From contig PAWY01000026.1 of assembly GCA_002714305.1 (NCBI GenBank), forward strand, positions 27,532 through 33,302: a stretch of DNA of 5,771 bases, written 5' to 3'. Position numbers and translations under genes: made by a program. The stretch is from Methanobacteriota archaeon (GTDB taxonomy: Archaea; Thermoplasmatota; Poseidoniia; Poseidoniales; Poseidoniaceae). Of the stretch, positions 1 to 5,771 are shown in pieces. The notes under the pieces are model-generated. The model searched no databases. It saw nothing but the letters and a program-made list of their open reading frames with translations, and was not told the DNA's origin. Positions within the stretch are counted from its first letter, which is position 1. Every line of letters starts with the position of its first letter.

Positions 1-777
1 GTTGAACAAGCCTTACAGCAACGGGCGAAATCAATGGGCTGGGGTTGGTTTGAACGGCAACAAATACTCTCGCCAGCCCATGATGGTTTGACGGTTGGCT
101 TTTTGCTCGCTCACGCTGAACACCTCTCCAAATCTCGTTACGAACTGGATTGGAATCAACGTTCTTCGGAACACATTCAAGCCACCTTTCATCCCAAAGA
201 AGGGAAGATGGTCCCTGCCCCTTCTGCCCACCTCTTGAATTGGTCCGATACCTCCACAAAAACAACTTCAGTTGCATCGGTAGAGTTGGATCTTGATGTT
301 CGTGATGCCACGTTCTTCAGCGGTGAAGCGCGTTCGTTCTTTCTCCCCCTTGATGTGCTTCACCACCTGACCTCGGGTCTTCGTGGTCGACCTGTCGGTC
401 GGATGCCTTCCCTCTCAACCGCTCAAGTCAGCGAAGATTTGGATGAGCCTGATGTGCTCAAGGCCATTGTTTATGCGGCCATGCAAGCTTACAACAGAAC
501 CGAACATACCATTTTTCTTCAATCCAAAGATGATTGGAGGGGGCATCTTTTGGCGAAGATAAGCAGGCGAGGGTTTGGCACAGTTGAGGTTGAAAGTAGT
601 CCACTGAATGGAGACGACTGCACGAGGTTTCTCATCCGTTCCCCCGCTCCGGCCATGGTGGCAGGAATGCTTCTTGGGATGTGGCAGAGAGCGCATGGAA
701 AACGCTTTGTCGCCTCGTTTGATTTGGAACCATCTGGTTTGGTGATTGAAGTGGCAGAACCATCCGTTGATTATTGA
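1..777 (+). CDS. Unrecognised protein, 5' end cut by the window edge
   Basis: The frame is open from base 1 to a TGA stop at 775-777. The residues before the first in-frame ATG (position 34) read as a plausible helix (VEQALQQRAKS), so the gene probably begins upstream and 258 residues are visible. I do not recognise the family. There is no signal peptide or membrane span, so it is probably cytoplasmic. Two stretches resemble each other: one near the start (GWGWFERQQ... P... D... FLLAHA) and one near position 570 (GFGTVEVES... P... D... FLIRSPA). This suggests an internal duplication. The C-terminal part, with a G-F-G strand followed by an AGMLLGMW helix, loosely recalls V4R-type small-molecule-binding domains, but the resemblance is too weak to assign. 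It is separated from the next gene by 116 bases and has no visible functional link to the surface genes downstream. Confidence 0.75.
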   Translation, partial: VEQALQQRAKSMGWGWFERQQILSPAHDGLTVGFLLAHAEHLSKSRYELDWNQRSSEHIQATFHPKEGKMVPAPSAHLLNWSDTSTKTTSVASVELDLDVRDATFFSGEARSFFLPLDVLHHLTSGLRGRPVGRMPSLSTAQVSEDLDEPDVLKAIVYAAMQAYNRTEHTIFLQSKDDWRGHLLAKISRRGFGTVEVESSPLNGDDCTRFLIRSPAPAMVAGMLLGMWQRAHGKRFVASFDLEPSGLVIEVAEPSVDY

Positions 778-893
778 ATTCAAAATGTATCACAGAGGGG
801 GTGTTGGGTTGGTGCATCGTGCCCATCTTTGGTCAAGGTTCATAACCGAATCAATGCCTCGCAGGGTTAGCACAACCGTGCTGGGTGTCACAG
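778..893 (+). other. Intergenic gap between the unknown gene and the TSP3 protein gene
   Basis: This 116-base gap is the only place in the window with room for a promoter for the downstream surface genes. I see no convincing archaeal BRE/TATA pair, no bacterial -35/-10 pair and no T-run terminator. A small inverted repeat, GGTTcatAACC, lies at 837-847, but a 4-base stem is too short to interpret. Whether transcription starts here or reads through from upstream cannot be decided from the sequence. Confidence 0.5.
884..887 (+). promoter_or_regulatory. Candidate ribosome binding site (GGTG) for the TSP3 protein gene
   Basis: GGTG lies six bases before the ATG at 894. It matches the core of the archaeal Shine-Dalgarno sequence GGAGGTGA. 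The in-frame GTG at 885 would overlap this motif and would have no site of its own, so the motif decides for ATG 894. The match is only four bases, so confidence is modest. Confidence 0.4.
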
Positions 894-3800
894 ATGAGTC
901 TAAATCACAACCAGATGGCGTATGTCGCAATCGTTTCAACCCTCATTTTTGGTTCTCTTTTCGTGGGTGTTTCCGGATTTTTCCAAACCAGTGAAGAAAT
1001 CGGGGGATACGAGAGCGCCGTTGAGGAAGACATCCGCGGAGAGACCGTGCTCATCGAAGCAGGCCTCGACACCGATGGTGATGGTTTGTCCGACAAACTC
1101 GAGGAAACCCAGTACGGTACCGATGTCAACGATCCGGATACGGACAACGATGGCATGAGTGACGGTTGGGAGGTTCAACACGGCCTCAATCCGCTTGATA
1201 ACGGGGAATCAGAAGACCTCGAAATCGATCCGACTCAAAACGATGACGAAAACGAGGCACAAGTGGAAAATGAAACCGAATCTTGGCCTGACCCCAATCA
1301 AGGTCCGAATGGCGACCCAGACCGAGATGGACTCACCAATCAGGCGGAGCAAGAATTGGGAACCGATCCACAACGGGCCGACACGGACAACGATGGTTTG
1401 AATGACCGTTGGGAGTCCTTGTACACGACCAGTGTTCAAACCCCCGGTGGTGAAGTGATTTTGTTCAACCCATTGGACGGAAATTGGGATTGTCTTTTGC
1501 TCGACGCTGCCATGCTTAATGCACTCCAAGACAAATTCGATGGAGAAGATGGCATGCCAGATTGGAGCGACCTCGCTTCCAACGACCGACATTCTTGCGA
1601 CATGGTTCTTGACTCGGACGACGACGGCCTTGCAAATTTCGAAGAAGAAACCTTTGGCACCAACCCAACCGCTCGTGATTCGGACATGGACTTGATCGAC
1701 GACATCGTGGAAGTTGCAAACGCAACCATTGCGCTATTTACCGGGATGGGAGAATCATGCAACGAACCTCTGCTTCAATCCGTCCCTCGTACCGGTCCAT
1801 TCTTCGGAGTGGAACGTAGCTGGTTCATGATGGACATGGACGGTGATGGTCTCTTGAATGGACCATCGGATTGGGATACTGATGGCGACGGAATGCCTGA
1901 TGGATTCGAATATTGTTATTCCGACAGCTCCATGGCGCCAAACGCTGCCTATGTTCTGAACCCAGCCAATGCTTCAGACGGTTATGGGGACTGGGATGAG
2001 GATGGCATGAACAACCTCGAAGAATATCAAGTGGCTCAAATTTTCGGTGAGGGCAACTTCACCTCTCCTTGGTTGGAAGACACCGACCAAGATGAGATGC
2101 CTGACCAGTGGGAAGCATCCAACGGACTTCATCCGAGGTCAGCCTTGAACCGAAACGAAGACCCCGATATGGACGGCTACGACCTTGACGCCGATGGCCA
2201 CATCATGTACAGCGAACTTGAGAACACGGCCATCGTGAACACCGTTGACGTGTCCCTTGGGGACCAAGTCATCGAGAACCAGCAGGTCGCTTCTGCTCGC
2301 ATCACCCTTGCAGGTGGTAATCAACAGGTTGTAGCCATGCGGGCTCCCGTTGATGGCTATATCTACGAACTCAATGTTGTGGTCGGCCAGAGCATTGACT
2401 CCCGTTTGTTCAGTTGGATGAACATCGTTGAAGAAGAAGAACGCTTCACAAACGTGATGGAATACAAAGCCAACGACCGAGACCAGGACGGTATCCTTGA
2501 CGGCCGCAGCACTGACCCGCTCAATGCAGACACCGATGCCGATGGCCTGATTGACGGAATCGAAGTGATGGGGTGGGAAATTCTGGTTGTTAACCGTGGT
2601 GTCCAGCCTACTTGGGTCACCTCCGATCCTGGACTTTACGACACCGATGCTGATGGCCTTTCAGACTATGCTGAATTTTCCTCCACATGCAACCTCGGTG
2701 GTTCCAATGCTTCCAACCCTGACACGGATTCAGATGGCTTGACCGACCTCGAAGAAGCCGGTGATAACTTCATGTGGGAAGGTGAATCTTATTCAACGAG
2801 CCCATGCATGTTTGACACCGACAACGATGGTCTAGAAGACGGCGAGGAAGTCATTGCTGGTGCTGACAACTTTTTGACGCACGCCAACAAATCCGACACC
2901 GACGATGATGGCCTTATCGACGGACAAGAAGTTCTCTTTGTTCCTCGTCCGTTCCAAAACCCAACCAACCCTCTCCTCAACGATACTGACGCCGATGGAA
3001 TGCTGGATGGATGGGAGATGCAGGTGAAATCCGCAGAGGAGAACACCAATTCCCACAGCCTTTGGGTTGCTACTTCGACATGGGAACGACCGGGTTGTGA
3101 ATCCACTCAAACCAATTCATGTACCATGCAGCCAGGTGGCTATGTGTGGCAGAATTGGCTTGGAGGTTTTGCTTTGGAACCCAAATTCCAAGTCAGTGAA
3201 ATGAACCTAACCGGATTCCAGATGCCGACCAACGCTCTTTGTGATGGTTGCAACGGCCGCTGGGCACTTGATCCATCACTAAGTTCCTTGAAAGACGACA
3301 CGTTCGATGTTGACAACGACACCCTCGCCAACGGAATGGAAGCTCCCGACCGTTGGGACACGAACCCGGTTGACGATGACACCGATGGCGATATGTTGCC
3401 TGATGGATGGGAAGTGTACTACTCTCAACTCGCCTTTGAAATCGGTCTAGCCGACAATGAAACCGTTGGTGTCTACGGAGCTCGTGGTGTGATGGACCCT
3501 TCCATGCCCGACAGTGATTTGGACGGCATTGATGATGGATTTGAAGATCCGGACAACGATGGATTGAATCGAACCGGTCTCATCAAGCGATACTGTCCTG
3601 GTTACAACGACACCACCAATTCGGAGTGCAACATTGACCCAGATACTCCTGATGGTCAACGCTTCTATGACAACCTTGAGAATTACACAAACTTTGAGGA
3701 AATGCAAAACGGCACCAACCCGGTCTCCAACGACACCGATGGTGATGATTGGAACGATGGCCCAGAAGTGTACTACCAAGACCATGATGACGATGGTATG

Positions 3801-3974
3801 GCGACGGGATGGGAGTTTCACTTCCAGTTCGATCCGTTTGATGGTGCTGACCGCATGGTTGACACCGATGGAGACGGACACGTCAATTTCTGCGAATACA
3901 AATGGGACACGAACCCTCGCAACCCTGTATCCTATCCAGGTCAGGGTGAATTGTGCGACCCGTTTAGCGATTGA
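894..3974 (+). CDS. Large secreted/surface protein with about 25 TSP3-like Ca2+-binding repeats
   Basis: The protein has 1026 residues from ATG 894. GTG at 885 is an in-frame alternative adding three residues. Residues 8-30 form one hydrophobic stretch (MAYVAIVSTLIFG...), which is either a signal peptide or an N-terminal membrane anchor. It has no clear positive n-region. From residue 59 to about 1010 the chain is dominated by DxDxDG loops of the TSP3 type, often followed by DGWE or LE(E) and then GTNP/GTDP. An acidic linker occupies about 99-140. A segment at about 451-513 looks like a barrel-sandwich hybrid domain, and 713-801 is a repeat-free insert with four Cys. There are 14 Cys in neighbouring pairs and at least 15 NxS/T sequons, consistent with an oxidising, glycosylating extracellular location. 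No C-terminal membrane span or sorting motif is visible. From family knowledge, such repeats bind Ca2+ and form stiff elongated rods. The specific role (adhesion, surface layer, or carrier of another activity) is unknown. The downstream membrane protein is a likely partner. Confidence 0.93.
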   Translation: MSLNHNQMAYVAIVSTLIFGSLFVGVSGFFQTSEEIGGYESAVEEDIRGETVLIEAGLDTDGDGLSDKLEETQYGTDVNDPDTDNDGMSDGWEVQHGLNPLDNGESEDLEIDPTQNDDENEAQVENETESWPDPNQGPNGDPDRDGLTNQAEQELGTDPQRADTDNDGLNDRWESLYTTSVQTPGGEVILFNPLDGNWDCLLLDAAMLNALQDKFDGEDGMPDWSDLASNDRHSCDMVLDSDDDGLANFEEETFGTNPTARDSDMDLIDDIVEVANATIALFTGMGESCNEPLLQSVPRTGPFFGVERSWFMMDMDGDGLLNGPSDWDTDGDGMPDGFEYCYSDSSMAPNAAYVLNPANASDGYGDWDEDGMNNLEEYQVAQIFGEGNFTSPWLEDTDQDEMPDQWEASNGLHPRSALNRNEDPDMDGYDLDADGHIMYSELENTAIVNTVDVSLGDQVIENQQVASARITLAGGNQQVVAMRAPVDGYIYELNVVVGQSIDSRLFSWMNIVEEEERFTNVMEYKANDRDQDGILDGRSTDPLNADTDADGLIDGIEVMGWEILVVNRGVQPTWVTSDPGLYDTDADGLSDYAEFSSTCNLGGSNASNPDTDSDGLTDLEEAGDNFMWEGESYSTSPCMFDTDNDGLEDGEEVIAGADNFLTHANKSDTDDDGLIDGQEVLFVPRPFQNPTNPLLNDTDADGMLDGWEMQVKSAEENTNSHSLWVATSTWERPGCESTQTNSCTMQPGGYVWQNWLGGFALEPKFQVSEMNLTGFQMPTNALCDGCNGRWALDPSLSSLKDDTFDVDNDTLANGMEAPDRWDTNPVDDDTDGDMLPDGWEVYYSQLAFEIGLADNETVGVYGARGVMDPSMPDSDLDGIDDGFEDPDNDGLNRTGLIKRYCPGYNDTTNSECNIDPDTPDGQRFYDNLENYTNFEEMQNGTNPVSNDTDGDDWNDGPEVYYQDHDDDGMATGWEFHFQFDPFDGADRMVDTDGDGHVNFCEYKWDTNPRNPVSYPGQGELCDPFSD
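1068..3923 (+). repeat. Coding array of about 25 TSP3-like DxDxDG loops
   Basis: Reading the translation gives about 25 loops, from DTDGDGLSD (position 1068) to DTDGDGHVN (position 3861). Most keep Asp at positions 1, 3 and 5 and Gly at position 6, with Asp or Asn at position 9. This is the TSP3 calcium-loop pattern. Several are degenerate, for example DSDMDLIDD, DTDQDEMPD, DVDNDTLAN and DTDGDMLPD, where the Gly at position 6 is replaced. Spacing is irregular, so this is a diverged protein repeat and not a DNA tandem repeat. Short stretches remain close at DNA level, such as those starting at 2529 and 2640. Confidence 0.9.
2244..2432 (+). other. Putative barrel-sandwich hybrid (biotinyl/lipoyl-like) domain inside the TSP3 protein
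   Basis: Residues 451-513 contain no DxDxDG loop. They read as two similar halves: V(D)VSLGDQVIENQQVASARI, then a short GGNQQ turn, then MRAPVDGYIYELNVVVGQSI followed by RLFSWMNI. The AP-x-x-G-x-(I/V) motif and the two 'G(D/Q)-x-(V/I)' turns are hallmarks of the barrel-sandwich hybrid fold found in biotinyl/lipoyl carriers, HlyD-type membrane fusion proteins and some metallopeptidases. No modifiable Lys sits at the central turn, so it is not a biotin or lipoate carrier. The fold assignment is inferred from motifs only. Confidence 0.5.
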
Positions 3975-3982
3975 GAAGAACA

Positions 3983-3987
3983 GGTGA
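3983..3987 (+). promoter_or_regulatory. Candidate ribosome binding site (GGTGA) before the anchored Ig/PKD-like gene
   Basis: GGTGA is a good archaeal Shine-Dalgarno core, but it lies about 30 bases before the TTG at 4018, which is too far for normal use. It is well placed (seven bases after GGTG) for an in-frame CTG at 3994. It also includes the last possible upstream in-frame stop, TGA at 3985-3987. It therefore bears on the start choice discussed for the next gene. Confidence 0.35.
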
Positions 3988-4017
3988 TGGAGACTGCATC
4001 CCAAACACGGATGTCGC

Positions 4018-5568
4018 TTGACAGGCCCACTCCTCGTCATTGCTCTGCTCTGTATGTCCATGCTGACTACCGTGGATGCAGAGACGTCTCAGCATCAAGA
4101 TGGCGGTGCAGGTGGGCTGGAATTTGACCAAACCAGTGGCACGCACATGGTGGATGCCATCAATTTGAGTGGGTACGCCAATTTTCCACTGCGCAACGCT
4201 AGTTGGTCCATCGTGAACATTTCCAGCCAAACGCCAACCACCGTTCTCTCAGGACCGTACCTCACCTCCGTACAACCCATCGCCGATGATGAATACGAAT
4301 GGGAACTTTTTGTTGAAGTTCCTGGGTTGGACTGCACCTGCTACGTCGAAATTGGTCTGCCTCAGGAAGATGATTCTGCGCATCAGTGGCGACATCTGGT
4401 TTATGTCGGTGAAAACCACCATCGGCCCGTTTTTGGAAAGGAGCGGGCGTTCACCCTCTCAACTGTAGAGCAATCCATGGACGAAGGTGAAACGCAATTG
4501 GTGCATATGGATGGCCCGTTGGAATTAACCTACAATGTCGTTTTTCCACCAACAAGTACCACCCTAACTCAAGTTCATGCTGAAGTTTGCGAGGCTCCAA
4601 ATGGTGTTTGTCGGGAAGCACCCAGGCTTCTTTCGGTCCCCTTCGTTCTTGTTGGAAATGAGGTGATTGTCAGCGTTGACCCGACAAACCTCAGCATGAA
4701 CCAAGGCGTGTGGTTGATTGAATTCACCGCCACCGATGGTCTTCTTCGAACGACCGGTTCCCTTCCAGAAACCTTCCTTTACGACCACCAAGCTCCGATG
4801 GTTGAACTTCTCCTCAGTGCAACAGTTATGGAGCGTGAACCGGTGAATGTTTATGTTTCGGTTGAGGACGGATATTTGGGTCAATCCACCTCCTTTACCT
4901 GGACGATCATCGATCAAAATGGTATGCGAAGAGCACCGCTTGATTCTGAACAGTCGACGGTGAATCAATTGGTGCTGAATTTCTCAGAACAGGGTTCCTA
5001 CACCATCGAGGTATCTGTTCGTGATCGAGCGGGATACATGACCCAAGAATCATCCAACCTCACCGTCTTGAATCAACGTCCCACGGCGATGATCAGTGTG
5101 GATGGCTTGGTCCTTGCAGACGATGTGCGCCTCAGTCTCATCGATGGAGAAGATTGGTTCATTCTTGGCAACAAGAGCACTGACAATGAACCCGTGGACT
5201 ATCTTTGGGTGATCAACGATGACCGCTCTTGGCGTGGCCTTCCAACCCTTACACCTGAACAATTTGACCGGACTGGCGTTCACAAAGTGGAACTGATCGT
5301 CTTTGATGATGATGGCGCAACCCATTCGACCACCATTGAAATTGAGATTCTATCATCTTCATCGGAGGAAACCTCCTCAATGCTTGCCTGGCTTTTCCCT
5401 GTCATTCTGCTCTTCATCGCACTGCTTGTTGTTGGCCTTCGGTCCAAAAGTTCAAACAACTTGGAACTTCCAAAGTGGAAAACGCTCGAGTATTCTGAAG
5501 ACGTTGGTGAATCGACCGAATACACCAACGAAGATGCAACGATTGAAGAAGACGAAGCGCGAGGGTGA
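4018..5568 (+). CDS. Type I membrane surface protein with Ig/PKD-like ectodomain
   Basis: The protein has 516 residues from TTG 4018. The first 20 or so residues (TGPLLVIALLCMSML, then TTVDA) are a signal peptide. The ectodomain appears to be all beta: about 23-140 and 144-255 are unassigned Ig-like regions, about 256-351 starts with DHQAPMVEL and ends in a YTIEVSVRDRAG strand, and about 352-446 is the best PKD match (NQRPTAMI, YLWVINDD, GVHKVELIVFDDDGA). Residues 455-474 are a membrane span. Residues 475-516 form a cytoplasmic tail that starts RSKSS, in line with the positive-inside rule, and ends strongly acidic. Four mature Cys (106, 108, 191, 198) and seven NxS/T sequons fit an extracellular domain. 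PKD and related folds usually serve protein-protein or carbohydrate contacts. No catalytic motif is visible. It follows the TSP3 gene by 43 bases, so co-transcription is likely. The start is uncertain: no ATG is available before 4054, and starting there would destroy the signal peptide. Confidence 0.9.
   Translation: MTGPLLVIALLCMSMLTTVDAETSQHQDGGAGGLEFDQTSGTHMVDAINLSGYANFPLRNASWSIVNISSQTPTTVLSGPYLTSVQPIADDEYEWELFVEVPGLDCTCYVEIGLPQEDDSAHQWRHLVYVGENHHRPVFGKERAFTLSTVEQSMDEGETQLVHMDGPLELTYNVVFPPTSTTLTQVHAEVCEAPNGVCREAPRLLSVPFVLVGNEVIVSVDPTNLSMNQGVWLIEFTATDGLLRTTGSLPETFLYDHQAPMVELLLSATVMEREPVNVYVSVEDGYLGQSTSFTWTIIDQNGMRRAPLDSEQSTVNQLVLNFSEQGSYTIEVSVRDRAGYMTQESSNLTVLNQRPTAMISVDGLVLADDVRLSLIDGEDWFILGNKSTDNEPVDYLWVINDDRSWRGLPTLTPEQFDRTGVHKVELIVFDDDGATHSTTIEIEILSSSSEETSSMLAWLFPVILLFIALLVVGLRSKSSNNLELPKWKTLEYSEDVGESTEYTNEDATIEEDEARG
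5563..5567 (+). promoter_or_regulatory. Ribosome binding site (GGGTG) of pepP overlapping the upstream stop codon
   Basis: GAGGGTGA ends within the TGA stop (5566-5568) of the membrane protein gene and lies four bases before ATG 5572. This arrangement is typical of translational coupling within an operon and supports ATG 5572 over the internal ATG at 5587. Confidence 0.6.
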
Positions 5569-5571
5569 ATC

Positions 5572-5771
5572 ATGTTCGCTGAGGCCATGGCTCGACTACC
5601 GTCGCTTCCCGCCCCGACGCTGCTCGAGGAATTTGAGCAGCGGCAGGACCGTTTGACATCACAATTTCGCAAGGACGATGTCTTCGTGCTCGCCTCGCCG
5701 CCTCACGCCGTGCACTCAAACGATGTTGAGTACCCTTATCGCACCTCCAGCGATATCATTTACCTGACCGG
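5572..5771 (+). CDS. pepP: Xaa-Pro aminopeptidase (aminopeptidase P), N-terminal part only
   Basis: Sixty-six codons are visible before the right edge cuts the gene. The start is ATG 5572, chosen because of the Shine-Dalgarno sequence just upstream. The visible residues match the N-terminal domain of aminopeptidase P (AMP_N): an EQRQDRLTSQF helix, a DDVFVLASPP strand, and the diagnostic stretch HSNDVEYPYRTSSDIIYLTG. The E. coli PepP equivalent has the pattern D-x-EYPYRQ-x-SD-x-x-Y-x-TG. The family removes the N-terminal residue from peptides with proline in second position, using a two-metal (usually Mn2+) pita-bread catalytic domain of family M24. That domain lies beyond the window, so catalytic residues cannot be checked. 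No signal peptide is present, so a cytoplasmic enzyme is expected. It is three bases from the membrane protein gene and so probably shares its transcript. Confidence 0.88.
   Translation, partial: MFAEAMARLPSLPAPTLLEEFEQRQDRLTSQFRKDDVFVLASPPHAVHSNDVEYPYRTSSDIIYLT

Noticed and set aside
837..847. Inverted repeat GGTTcatAACC as an operator
   Set aside because: A four-base stem is expected by chance, and no promoter is visible beside it.
746..994. Open frame on the + strand spanning the gap between the first two genes
   Set aside because: It overlaps the end of one gene and the signal segment of the next in another frame, and the translation shows no recognisable or compositionally plausible protein.
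1068..3923. Dockerin or EF-hand interpretation of the Asp loops
   Set aside because: Dockerins have two paired loops of about 22 residues. Here there are about 25 loops with DGWE/GTNP spacing, which fits TSP3 repeats better.
1068..3923. CRISPR-like or tandem DNA repeats
   Set aside because: The recurring GACACCGATGG-like words are in frame, irregularly spaced and diverged, so they are codons of a protein repeat.
3447..4061. Long open frame of about 200 codons on the - strand opposite the end of the TSP3 gene
   Set aside because: It mirrors the biased codons of the Asp-rich repeats (GAC/GAT read as GTC/ATC, giving Val/Ile-rich sequence), has no domain and overlaps two well-supported genes.
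4018..4080. Lipoprotein signal with lipid-modified Cys (ALLC) in the anchored protein
   Set aside because: The Cys sits inside the hydrophobic core and lacks the small residues (A/S, G/A) before it that a lipobox needs. A C-terminal membrane span already explains anchoring.
3987..4127. Short ORF starting at ATG 3987 in the gap before the anchored protein
   Set aside because: Its 46 residues become Cys/Arg-rich once it enters the downstream gene, as expected of an out-of-frame reading. It matters only as a possible frameshifted true start.

Overview
All supported genes in this window lie on the + strand. In order they are: the 3' end of an unrecognised protein gene, a 1026-residue secreted or surface protein built from about 25 Ca2+-binding thrombospondin type 3 (TSP3) like aspartate loops, a roughly 516-residue membrane-anchored protein with Ig/PKD-like folds, and the first 66 codons of a Xaa-Pro aminopeptidase (PepP family). 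I see no tRNA, rRNA, insertion sequence, CRISPR array or phage gene.

The organism is inferred, not proven. GGTG-type Shine-Dalgarno sequences, many N-glycosylation sequons in exported proteins, and very large DxDxDG-repeat and PKD proteins at moderate GC fit an archaeon. Marine Group II (Candidatus Poseidoniales) is my best guess, because its genomes are known to carry many such surface proteins. A marine bacterium cannot be excluded from this sequence alone.

Layout. Positions 1-777 hold a gene cut by the left edge, with a possible internal duplication. Positions 778-893 are a non-coding gap with no convincing promoter. Positions 894-3974 encode the TSP3 protein, which has an N-terminal hydrophobic segment, 14 cysteines falling into seven neighbouring pairs, and an embedded domain that reads like a biotinyl/lipoyl barrel-sandwich hybrid. 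After 43 bases comes the type I membrane protein (4018-5568), with a signal peptide, Ig/PKD-like ectodomain, one C-terminal membrane span and an acidic cytoplasmic tail. Its start codon is uncertain. Three bases later, pepP begins, with its ribosome binding site overlapping the previous stop codon.

The two surface genes are probably co-transcribed and may form one cell-surface assembly: a long Ca2+-stiffened protein beside an anchored Ig-like partner. pepP looks translationally coupled, but its product is normally a cytoplasmic housekeeping peptidase, so the link may be only positional. The most unusual signals are the barrel-sandwich-like domain inside the TSP3 array and the odd translation start of the anchored protein.
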